A DNA stretch of 47,377 nt from an uncultured Desulfobulbaceae bacterium. Its GTDB lineage: Bacteria; Desulfobacterota; Desulfobulbia; Desulfobulbales; Desulfocapsaceae. This document shows positions 16,183 through 24,044 of this stretch, in pieces. The stretch covers positions 1-47,377 of the forward strand of contig CAMZKN010000059.1 of the NCBI GenBank assembly GCA_947311315.1. Direction: 5' to 3'. The position numbers and the translations under genes are program-made. The notes beneath the pieces are model-generated. The model worked only from the letters and a program-made list of their open reading frames with translations, searched no databases and was not told the DNA's origin. The first letter of the stretch is position 1. Each line of letters opens with the position of its first letter.

Positions 16183-17202
16183 ATGAAACGTTTTCCATTT
16201 TTTCTGCAAAATAAAATCTCCTGCCACCTGCTTTTGCAGATTATATTACTGTTTTTTACTCTTCCTCACCTGAGTCAGGCCGAACTTGTAGACAAAGTTG
16301 TTGCAGTTGTGAACGATGATGTCATTACTCTGTCTGAGGTTGAAAGCGAGGCAAAAACACTTTACCAGTCCATCGCCAGAAATTATGAAGGCCTGTCCCT
16401 GGCCAAAGAACTGGAAAAAGCTCGAGAAAATACCCTGGACTCAATGATCAGCCGACGATTAATCGACCAGAGAGCAGCATTGTTTAATCTCAGAGTCTCC
16501 GAAAAGGAAATTGACAACGGTTACGAACGAATGCGACAGCGATCTTCACTCAGCCCGGCAGAATTCAGAAGAAAACTTGCTGAATCCGGAATGAGCGAAG
16601 AAGTATACAGGACAAACATCCGGTCACAGATCCTGCAATCCAAGCTTGTCAGCTTCGACGTACGATCCAAAGTCGTCATTACCGATGAAATGATTCTCGA
16701 TTATTATGACGAACATTACACATCAAGAGTAAAAAAAGGCAACTACTATTTACTGCAGATGGGATTCACATGGGACAAAGATTCCGGATCTGTAGAAGAT
16801 CTTATTTTGAGGAAAAAGAATGCCCTTAAAAAAGCAGAAAGAGTCCACAAACTGGTTGAGAAAGGTGAAGATTTCAAGACCCTTGCAAAGAAATTTTCTG
16901 ACCTGCCATCGGCTGTCGACGGAGGAGATATCGGCATTTTTACCCTCGACGAAATGGCCTCAGCAATGCGCGATGCTGTTGCCCATTTAAAACATGGCCA
17001 ATTGAGTAGAATTGTTGAGACACCAACAGAATATCAGTTTTACAAACTCCTCTCGGAAAAAGATGGCTCCATCGTCATAACATCATCATACGACTCAGTA
17101 AAAGACGAGATCAAAGAAAAACTCTATCAAGTGGAATTAAAAAAAGCTTTTACTGGATGGGTTGCAGATCTAAAGAAAAAAGCGTATATCCAAAAATTAT
17201 AA
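16183..17202 (+). CDS. surA: SurA-like periplasmic peptidyl-prolyl isomerase/chaperone
   Basis: Outer membrane protein chaperone of 339 residues. It has a signal peptide to about residue 30 (ending LSQAE). The SurA N-terminal domain begins VDKVVAVVNDDVITLSEVESEAK, and one parvulin domain lies around residues 185-290 (KNYYL-type start, FSDLPSAVDGGDIGIF, LKHGQLSRIVETPTEYQFYKLL). E. coli SurA has two parvulin domains; one is common in this phylum. The ATG follows AAAGGA with seven bases of spacing. It precedes the rodZ-like gene by 37 bases and is probably cotranscribed with it and recO. Confidence 0.9.
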   Translation: MKRFPFFLQNKISCHLLLQIILLFFTLPHLSQAELVDKVVAVVNDDVITLSEVESEAKTLYQSIARNYEGLSLAKELEKARENTLDSMISRRLIDQRAALFNLRVSEKEIDNGYERMRQRSSLSPAEFRRKLAESGMSEEVYRTNIRSQILQSKLVSFDVRSKVVITDEMILDYYDEHYTSRVKKGNYYLLQMGFTWDKDSGSVEDLILRKKNALKKAERVHKLVEKGEDFKTLAKKFSDLPSAVDGGDIGIFTLDEMASAMRDAVAHLKHGQLSRIVETPTEYQFYKLLSEKDGSIVITSSYDSVKDEIKEKLYQVELKKAFTGWVADLKKKAYIQKL

Positions 17203-17239
17203 AGATTCTTTTGAAGTTACACAGATATTGGGACAGAAT

Positions 17240-18144
17240 ATGCAAAACACGGAAACAGAAGTTGAAGAGACAAGCCTTGGACATTTCCTACGTAAGACAC
17301 GGGTAAACCAAGGCCTTGATCTGCAGGCAATCTCCGATGAAACTAAAATTTCACCCAAAAACCTGCAATCCATTGAGGATGGTGATTTCTCTGCCCTTCC
17401 TGCAGAGGCGTTCACCCGTGGATTTTATTCGCTCTACGCCAAGACTCTCTCCCTTGACACCGGGGAAGTTCTAAAGCGATATGAACAGGAAAAAGAGAAT
17501 CACCCGGATTACCAGGCCCCCCCGGCAACTCCTCCTGGTAGCATGGCCAAACAGGTAGGTACTATGGCTGAGCGCCCGGCAGGCATGCCTTTTTCCTTTT
17601 TCGGACTGATATTCTTTTTTCTTCTTGCCTTTGGAGCATTAATATGCTGGTATTTTTCCTGGAATCCTGCAACCTTCCTCAGCGAAAGACTCAGGACTTT
17701 TCAGCAACCGCAAACAGAACAAATACTGGAAACGACCAGTAATCCATCGCCTCAAAAACCTCTCTTTGAAATAACTCAGGTTAAAAAAAAACGGAAAAAG
17801 ACTCAGATCCAAACGACGTAGCATCACCAGTTACAACAGTAACCACAGTTCAACTGGCTGAAAATAACAATACCCAACAGCCACCGCCCGAAAAGAGTAA
17901 ATATTTTATTAAAGCCACATTTGAAGAAAATACAAAAATCGCCCTGTCAGTTGATGACATTCCACTACGTGTTCTCTTTTTCAACAAAGGTGATACAGCG
18001 ATTTGGCGCGCCGGCAAAAAACTCACAATAACCCTACCCGCAAAAACACGTACAAGACTCACCCTCAACGACGTTCCCCTTACAATCCCTGAGTCAGACG
18101 CCCCAACAGTTACCATAAATATTCCCGAATCCTTATTACAGTAA
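17240..18144 (+). CDS. rodZ: RodZ-like cell-shape protein split by a -1 frameshift at an A9 run
   Basis: The first frame (ATG 17240 to stop 17821) gives a cytoplasmic helix-turn-helix domain (LGHFLRKTRVNQGLDLQAIS, residues about 11-75). A proline-rich linker and one membrane helix (PFSFFGLIFFFLLAFGALIC) follow, then a basic tail that ends early. The next frame, without its own start, encodes KTEKDSDPNDVASPVTT and then a periplasmic beta domain (KATFEENTKIALSVDDIPLRVLFF to stop 18144) matching the C-terminal DUF4115 domain of RodZ. The two join by a -1 shift within A9 at 17783-17791. An A10 run would make one open frame. This may be a real lesion, a sequencing error, transcriptional slippage or programmed frameshifting. 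recO starts one base after the second-frame stop. Confidence 0.82.
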
Positions 18145-18145
18145 C

Positions 18146-18904
18146 ATGGCACCGCAAGCTACAGAGACCGAAGCTGTTGTTCTCAACTGCATCGACCATG
18201 GAGAATCGGATATCATTGTCACTCTTCTTTGCCAGAACAGTGGACGAATTTCTGCCATTGCCAAAGGTGCCAGAAAGAGCAAAAAACGTTTTGTCAACAA
18301 ACTGGAACTTTTCAGTTTCCTCCATATCTCTTATCAGCAAAAAACAGGATGGGGACTGGCATTTTTATCAGAAGCTGACCTGCATACGAGCTTTTTAAAT
18401 ATCAGATTGCACCCCAGCCTCTATGCTGTCGCTTCTGTGATCCGTGAATTTCTGCTGATTTCCATAAAAGATGGAGAGGCCGACAATAAAATTTTCAGCC
18501 TTTGTCTCTGGGCCTTTCACAGTCTCAATCAAAACCAGCAACCCAGAGCCATACTCACTCTGTTTCTTATACAATTTTTCGATTATATCGGCTACAGACC
18601 AGATTTTGACATGTGCAACAAATGTAATACCCCTTCTTCCACAACCCACACATATCACTTTGATATCAGTAGTGGGGGCATTACCTGCTCCTCCTGCAAC
18701 AAAACCACCAAACACCGCCTCAGCCACGGCACCATCAAAATATTACAGGTAGCCCAAAACCAACCCCTGGAAAAACTGCAACGCCTGAAAATATCCGGCA
18801 CCATCCTCGAAGAAACCCTCCACCTCCTTCACAATTATGGCAGGCAACTCTTTCAGCGGGATATCGCCTCCTGGAAAGTCTTCCGACAGCTCACCCGTAC
18901 ATAA
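18146..18904 (+). CDS. recO: DNA repair protein RecO
   Basis: Recombination mediator of 252 residues that works with RecR to load RecA on SSB-coated DNA. The N-terminal OB-fold has TEAVVLNCIDHGESDIIVTLL and GRISAIAKGARKSKKRF. The C-terminal helical domain contains a zinc-type quartet: CNKC near residue 155 and CSSC near 182. Length and domain order are normal. The ATG at 18146 lies one base after the stop of the RodZ C-terminal frame, which suggests translational coupling and supports that second frame being translated. Confidence 0.93.
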   Translation: MAPQATETEAVVLNCIDHGESDIIVTLLCQNSGRISAIAKGARKSKKRFVNKLELFSFLHISYQQKTGWGLAFLSEADLHTSFLNIRLHPSLYAVASVIREFLLISIKDGEADNKIFSLCLWAFHSLNQNQQPRAILTLFLIQFFDYIGYRPDFDMCNKCNTPSSTTHTYHFDISSGGITCSSCNKTTKHRLSHGTIKILQVAQNQPLEKLQRLKISGTILEETLHLLHNYGRQLFQRDIASWKVFRQLTRT

Positions 18905-18926
18905 AACCCTCCTCTGCCCTCACGTC

Positions 18927-18994
18927 ACCTTCGGCGGTTCAACATTCCTTGTTCGACATTCGCGTCGTCTTTTAATGTTCGGCATTCATTTTTT
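18927..18994. repeat. Dispersed intergenic repeat, family B, copy 1
   Basis: The segment running from ACCTTCGGCGGTTCAAC through CATTCCTTGTTCGA and TTTAATGTTC to CATTCATTTTT matches 41407-41475 closely, with a few substitutions and a one-base length difference. It follows recO and has no open reading frame. This copy lacks the upstream inverted arm present in copy 2. Confidence 0.75.
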
Positions 18995-19131
18995 GAGCTT
19001 TTCAAAAAACAAAATTCCTATGCTATTAAAATAATCTGAGGGGGGCTCGCTATATGATACCCCTGGTGTGTTATTGTGGGCAAAAGATAAGGAATAGACA
19101 AGTCACTCCACCATCAAACCACGGAGTCAAA

Positions 19132-20877
19132 ATGAACTCAAAACAACCAGCCCTGCGTCCATACCTTGAAAAAATTAAAAGCCATTGTCTCCCACTGGAC
19201 AAAGAATCCCTCATCCAGCTGATACTCTCTTTGGCTAAAGAAGTAAAATCAAGGAAACGAGACGACTACAGCAAACATATTCTTTCTTTCCTGCCGAAGA
19301 ATCAAAAAAAATCATCGAACGGAACACAAACTAAAGAACTTCTCGACCAAATTTCAGAGCTCAAGCAGGAAATCGAGATGCGTATCAAATCCATTAATGA
19401 CGGTACGTTCTGGGACAATCCGGACAATGAAGAAGAATGGGATGATTCATACTATCTCGATGAAGATCCCGACCTGCTTAACGAATTCCAGGCAGAAGCC
19501 CTCGCTGAATATTTCGACACAGCAGACAGGTTTTTCCTGAACGGACAACTGGACAGTTCCCATAAAATATACGATGCCCTCTTTGCCCTTATCTCTGAAT
19601 CTGAAGAATATGGCTACAGTCTATCTGCTTTTGACATCGACCTGTCAGAGGCTCGGAGTCGTTTGGGCAGATGTATTTACGAAATCATGCCCGATGAGGA
19701 ACGAGTCGAACCACTGCTGAGAATGATGCTGGAAAACCATCCGGAAAACATTTTTGATGTATTTCCCTCATCCGGTGCAACTTTTCTGGTCGATATTATC
19801 AATGCCGCAACGGGCGATCTTGACAATTTTGATTCTTTTCTCACCTCCTGGCAAACCGCTCTTACCGGGTACAACTATAAGGAATCAAGGGTAGCTGACC
19901 TGCTTCTTGAGGCTACATTTTTACAAAAAGGTATTGATGCCGTAGGACAGCTCGCATGCAAATGGCAGAATAAACAGCCCCGTGCCTACCTCTATTGGTT
20001 ACAGGAGCTTGCAAACAAAAAATCGTGGAAAAAAGTACGTGAGATCAGTGGCCAGGCATGCGACATCTTCCCAGCCAATCACTACCGCGAACAGGCAGCA
20101 TATTTTCATACCCAAGCGGGAAAGCAGCTACAGAACGACGAAACAATCCTCACAGGCTACAGGGAGCAATTCCGATCCCGCCCCGATATAAGTCGATTAC
20201 TCAATCTGGTAGCCGAGGCCCATCGCCAACACCTGCGTGACAAAGAACTCCACGACATTTGTACCTTCCTTTCAACAGAAACGGATGGTAACAATAACAA
20301 AAATCTTCTCACAACAGCTCTTCTCATGGCGGGCGATATTGATCGTGCCTTCACCCTTAGCCCGCAGGCTGAACCGGTCGGCTGGTCACACCAGAATGGC
20401 CCCGGCCTACTCTACGGCACAACGCTCTATCTCCTTTGCGGGTGCGACAGTTCCTGTACAACAATAGCCAACATCCTGGAATCATATACCCAATCCGATA
20501 CCGTCTACTTTGACAAGTACGAAAGTCGCCCTCTGGATTATGACACTTCCGACTATAAAGAGATCCTCAAAGGTCTTGAAAGCAGTGACACCACCGCAAT
20601 CGACCTCGAAAAGTACCAGGAATGGGTTATGAATATCGGCCAGAAACGGGTCAACCATATCGTCTCCAACACCCATCGTGGAGCCTATGAACGTGCTGCC
20701 ATGACACTCTGCTCACTTGCCGAACTCGTTGCAGTAAAAGAAGGTAAAAACAAGGCATTACAGCTGCTGACAGACTATTGCAAAGTGCGCTACAGCCGCC
20801 ACTCCGCCTTCCGCCGTGAGATGCGAGAGATTGTTGGGCAATCGCATATTCTTTGTGTTATTGTTGGGGAATTGTAA
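19132..20877 (+). CDS. Unrecognised acidic helical protein upstream of cas3
   Basis: About 581 residues, no signal peptide or membrane helix, strongly acidic (for example DNPDNEEEWDDSYYLDEDPD near residue 102). It is mostly predicted helices in a repeat-like succession (AEYFDTADRFFLNGQLDSSH, LARLGRCIYE-like turns), suggesting a TPR/HEAT-type solenoid. I do not recognise the family. The ATG at 19132 is chosen because CGGAG lies seven bases upstream; the frame is open to 19054. The last dozen residues (SHILCVIVGEL) look unlike the rest, so the 3' end may be altered. It ends 32 bases before cas3 and could be in the same transcript, but it is not a known cas gene. Confidence 0.75.
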   Translation: MNSKQPALRPYLEKIKSHCLPLDKESLIQLILSLAKEVKSRKRDDYSKHILSFLPKNQKKSSNGTQTKELLDQISELKQEIEMRIKSINDGTFWDNPDNEEEWDDSYYLDEDPDLLNEFQAEALAEYFDTADRFFLNGQLDSSHKIYDALFALISESEEYGYSLSAFDIDLSEARSRLGRCIYEIMPDEERVEPLLRMMLENHPENIFDVFPSSGATFLVDIINAATGDLDNFDSFLTSWQTALTGYNYKESRVADLLLEATFLQKGIDAVGQLACKWQNKQPRAYLYWLQELANKKSWKKVREISGQACDIFPANHYREQAAYFHTQAGKQLQNDETILTGYREQFRSRPDISRLLNLVAEAHRQHLRDKELHDICTFLSTETDGNNNKNLLTTALLMAGDIDRAFTLSPQAEPVGWSHQNGPGLLYGTTLYLLCGCDSSCTTIANILESYTQSDTVYFDKYESRPLDYDTSDYKEILKGLESSDTTAIDLEKYQEWVMNIGQKRVNHIVSNTHRGAYERAAMTLCSLAELVAVKEGKNKALQLLTDYCKVRYSRHSAFRREMREIVGQSHILCVIVGEL

Positions 20878-20909
20878 AAAACAAACATAAACAAAAAGAA
20901 CGAATCGTA

Positions 20910-23330
20910 ATGAATAATCAATTTATAGCCCATCAACGCTCAGTCGACGAGGCAACACAATCTGTATGTAATCACCTCAAGGAAACCTCCACAATCTGTG
21001 CAAAATTTACTAAGAAAATTGCGTTGCAGGAAACTGGTGAACTGCTTGGCTTATTGCACGATCTTGGTAAATATAGCTCTCAATTTCAAAACTATATTAA
21101 ATCTGCTACCGGCATACTCAATCCTGATATTGACAATGAGTATCTTGATGCTGCAGCCATGAAAGGAAAAATCGATCACTCTACAGCTGGAGCACAATGG
21201 ATTTGGGAACGATTTAATAAACATGGAAGCCAGGGCCGGTTAGTTGGCCAAATACTATCAGTGTGCCTGGCTTCACATCATGGAGGACTACTCGATTGCT
21301 TACGTCCGTCTGGAGAAGATGGCTTTATTAAAAGAATCACAAAACTTGACAGCAAGACTCATTTACAAGAATGCCTGAAACGCTCTGATGAAGCAATACA
21401 CAAAAGAATTGAACTACTCGCAACAGATGAATTCCTCCGTAAATTCTGCGATAAATTGCTGGAAATTATTGCTATCGATACAACAAAATCCGAGACAATC
21501 AGACATTTCAAAATCGGTTTCCTCACTCGGTTTCTTTTTAGCTGTTTGATTGATGCTGACCGAGTGAATAGCGCCGATTTTGAAACCCCTGAAAATACCA
21601 ACCTGCGACCAACCACACCTATAAACTGGAACATTGCAATAGACCGCTTTGAAACAAAAATTTCAAACTTTCCGGTTCGTAATCCTATAGATATAATCCG
21701 GAACAACATTTCTCAGCAATGCAGAAACCGGGCAGAAGCACCCCAGGGGATATACACTTTGACCGTACCGACCGGTGGTGGAAAAACCTTTTCCAGTATG
21801 CGCTACGCCTTACACCATGCACAAAAGTACAACCTTGACCATATCTTTTACATCATTCCCTTTACATCCATCATTGAACAAAATGCAGCAGAAATCCGAA
21901 AAGTACTTGAAAAAGACAGCGACGATGCCCCCTGGGTACTGGAGCACCACTCAAACCTGGAACCGGAGCAACAGAGCTGGCGTTCAAAACTCGTTACGGA
22001 AAACTGGGATGCTCCCATCATATTCACAACCATAGTTCAATTGCTTGAAGTGCTTTTCGGGGGCGGCACTCGTGGTGCCAGACGTATGCACAATCTGGCA
22101 AACTCGGTTGTTATTTTTGACGAAATACAAAGCCTTCCGGTTAACTGCGTGCACCTTTTTTGCAATGCCATCCAATTCTTGGTAGATCACGCAAAAACTA
22201 CAGCAGTACTTTGTACAGCAACTCAGCCACTATTGAACAATCTGAAATATCCGGAAAAAGGTCAATTAAAAGTCCCCCGTGAAAACGAGATGATTGAAAA
22301 CATGACAGATGTTTTTAATCATCTAAAACGAGTGAAAATTGAGAATAATGTCCGCACCGGAGGTTGGACAAGAAGCGCCATTACACACCTTGCCATAGAT
22401 CAGTTAAATGACAAAGGGAACTGCCTGGTTATCGTCAATACAAAAAAATGGGCTCAACTACTTTTTGAACTTTGTGCCGATAAAATAGACCGCCATTCTC
22501 TTTTCCACCTCAGTACGAGTCTTTGCCCTGCTCATAGGAAAAAAGTGCTGGCTGCTGTCTGTAAACGTTTAGACAACAAATTACCCGTACTCTGTATCAG
22601 CACCCAGCTCATTGAGGCTGGTGTTGATATCGACTTCAATTCAGTTATTCGTTTTCTTGCAGGGCTTGATTCCATTGCGCAGGCTGCGGGGAGATGTAAT
22701 CGCAACGGCAAGTTAACAACCGGTCACGTGTTTGTTATAAATCCCCAGGAAGAAAGAATCGACAATTTACCTGATATTAAAATTGGCCGCGACAAATCAC
22801 TGCAAATTCTCTCTGAAGAAAAAGAAACAGACCTCCTCAATCCATCTATTATGAAACGGTATTTTTCTTATTATTTCCACGAACGAGCAGACCTCATGGT
22901 ATACCCGCTAACGGAGAAACAAGCCGGCAGAAAAGACTCTCTTCTCAATCTTCTCAGCGAGAATGTGAAAAATACCGGTCGTACAGCAAATAGAATCGCA
23001 CTGCAACAATCTTTTCAAACTGCAGGTAAATCATTCAAAGCTATTGATGCACCAAGCCAGGCGGTAATTGTTCCCTACCAAAAAGGTAGGGACATCATTG
23101 CCAGACTGTGTGCCGAATTCGAACCTGCAAAGTCATATGAACTGTTAAAACAGGCACAGCAGTACAGTGTCAACGTATTCCCTAATGTCTGGGAAAAATT
23201 AAAAAAGGCTGCTGCTGTCCGCCCGATACAAGACAGTGCGGAAATCTATTACCTAGATGAACGATATTACAGTACACACTTTGGATTATCTACAGATGAA
23301 GTCAATACTATGGACACCCTTATTGGATAG
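20910..23330 (+). CDS. cas3: Cas3 HD nuclease-helicase, type I-C
   Basis: Effector recruited by Cascade to unwind and degrade target DNA. The N-terminal HD nuclease has LLHDLGKYS (H50-D51), DHSTAGAQWIW and ASHHGG. The superfamily 2 helicase has Walker A TVPTGGGKTFSS near residue 287, DEIQ as the DExx box (VIFDEIQSLP), TATQP, STQLIEAGVDIDF, and motif VI QAAGRCNRNG. Length (806) is normal for I-C. The ATG at 20910 is preferred over the open frame to 20853, which would overlap the upstream gene. It opens the cas operon and precedes cas5 by nine bases. Confidence 0.96.
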   Translation: MNNQFIAHQRSVDEATQSVCNHLKETSTICAKFTKKIALQETGELLGLLHDLGKYSSQFQNYIKSATGILNPDIDNEYLDAAAMKGKIDHSTAGAQWIWERFNKHGSQGRLVGQILSVCLASHHGGLLDCLRPSGEDGFIKRITKLDSKTHLQECLKRSDEAIHKRIELLATDEFLRKFCDKLLEIIAIDTTKSETIRHFKIGFLTRFLFSCLIDADRVNSADFETPENTNLRPTTPINWNIAIDRFETKISNFPVRNPIDIIRNNISQQCRNRAEAPQGIYTLTVPTGGGKTFSSMRYALHHAQKYNLDHIFYIIPFTSIIEQNAAEIRKVLEKDSDDAPWVLEHHSNLEPEQQSWRSKLVTENWDAPIIFTTIVQLLEVLFGGGTRGARRMHNLANSVVIFDEIQSLPVNCVHLFCNAIQFLVDHAKTTAVLCTATQPLLNNLKYPEKGQLKVPRENEMIENMTDVFNHLKRVKIENNVRTGGWTRSAITHLAIDQLNDKGNCLVIVNTKKWAQLLFELCADKIDRHSLFHLSTSLCPAHRKKVLAAVCKRLDNKLPVLCISTQLIEAGVDIDFNSVIRFLAGLDSIAQAAGRCNRNGKLTTGHVFVINPQEERIDNLPDIKIGRDKSLQILSEEKETDLLNPSIMKRYFSYYFHERADLMVYPLTEKQAGRKDSLLNLLSENVKNTGRTANRIALQQSFQTAGKSFKAIDAPSQAVIVPYQKGRDIIARLCAEFEPAKSYELLKQAQQYSVNVFPNVWEKLKKAAAVRPIQDSAEIYYLDERYYSTHFGLSTDEVNTMDTLIG

Positions 23331-23339
23331 GAGGCAGTT

Positions 23340-24044
23340 ATGAGAAACAGTATAAGTTTTCGAGTCTGGGGGCGCTACGCTCTCTTTACTGACCCGATCA
23401 CTAAAACAGGCGGAGAAAAATGCACCTATCATATCCCGACATATGAAGCGATAAAAGGAGTGTTAAAATCAATTTACTGGAAACCAACCCTTATATGGCA
23501 TGTTGATAAAGTGCGCATAATGAAACCACTCAGAACCCAGACTAAAGGGACGAAGCCTCTGATCTGGGGAGGAGGGAATTCACTGGCCATCTACACTTTT
23601 CTCCACGACGTGGAATATCAGGTGCAGGCACATTTTGAATGGAATGAGCATAGATCTGAACTTGCCCCGGATCGTATCGACGGCAAACATTTCAATATTG
23701 CCAAACGAATGTTGGAAAAAGGAGGCCGACAGGACATTTTTCTGGGCGTAAGAGATTGCCAGGCCTATGTCGAACCATGTCCATTTGGCTCAGGTGAAGG
23801 TGCCTACGATGCTATAGAGGAACTCAGTTTTGGCCTGATGTTTCATGGATTTGATTACCCTGATGAAACGGGAAGAAACGAACTGACAACCCGTTTTTGG
23901 CATGCAACGATGCTTAGAGGAATACTCGACTTTCCGCGCCCTGAAGAATGCAAGGTTAAACGCTTTGTTAGAGAAATGATACCAAAAGACTTTGATCTTG
24001 ATAAAAGTATTCTCCCAGCCGAAAAAGAGGAGATTTTATTATGA
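23340..24044 (+). CDS. cas5c: Cas5c (Cas5d), crRNA-processing Cascade subunit
   Basis: RAMP-fold protein of 234 residues. In type I-C it cuts pre-crRNA and stays bound to the 5' handle, so no Cas6 is needed, and none is present here. The N-terminus (SFRVWGRYALFTDPITKTGGEKCTYHIPTYEAIKGVLKSIYW, read over residues 4-45) is the typical Cas5d start. A GGAGG site lies six bases before the ATG. Its stop overlaps the cas8c start as ATGA, so the two are translationally coupled. Confidence 0.95.
   Translation: MRNSISFRVWGRYALFTDPITKTGGEKCTYHIPTYEAIKGVLKSIYWKPTLIWHVDKVRIMKPLRTQTKGTKPLIWGGGNSLAIYTFLHDVEYQVQAHFEWNEHRSELAPDRIDGKHFNIAKRMLEKGGRQDIFLGVRDCQAYVEPCPFGSGEGAYDAIEELSFGLMFHGFDYPDETGRNELTTRFWHATMLRGILDFPRPEECKVKRFVREMIPKDFDLDKSILPAEKEEILL

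Noticed and set aside
20853..20909. N-terminal extension of Cas3 to 20853
   Set aside because: It would overlap the upstream gene and adds a non-family sequence. ATG 20910 gives the usual Cas3 start.
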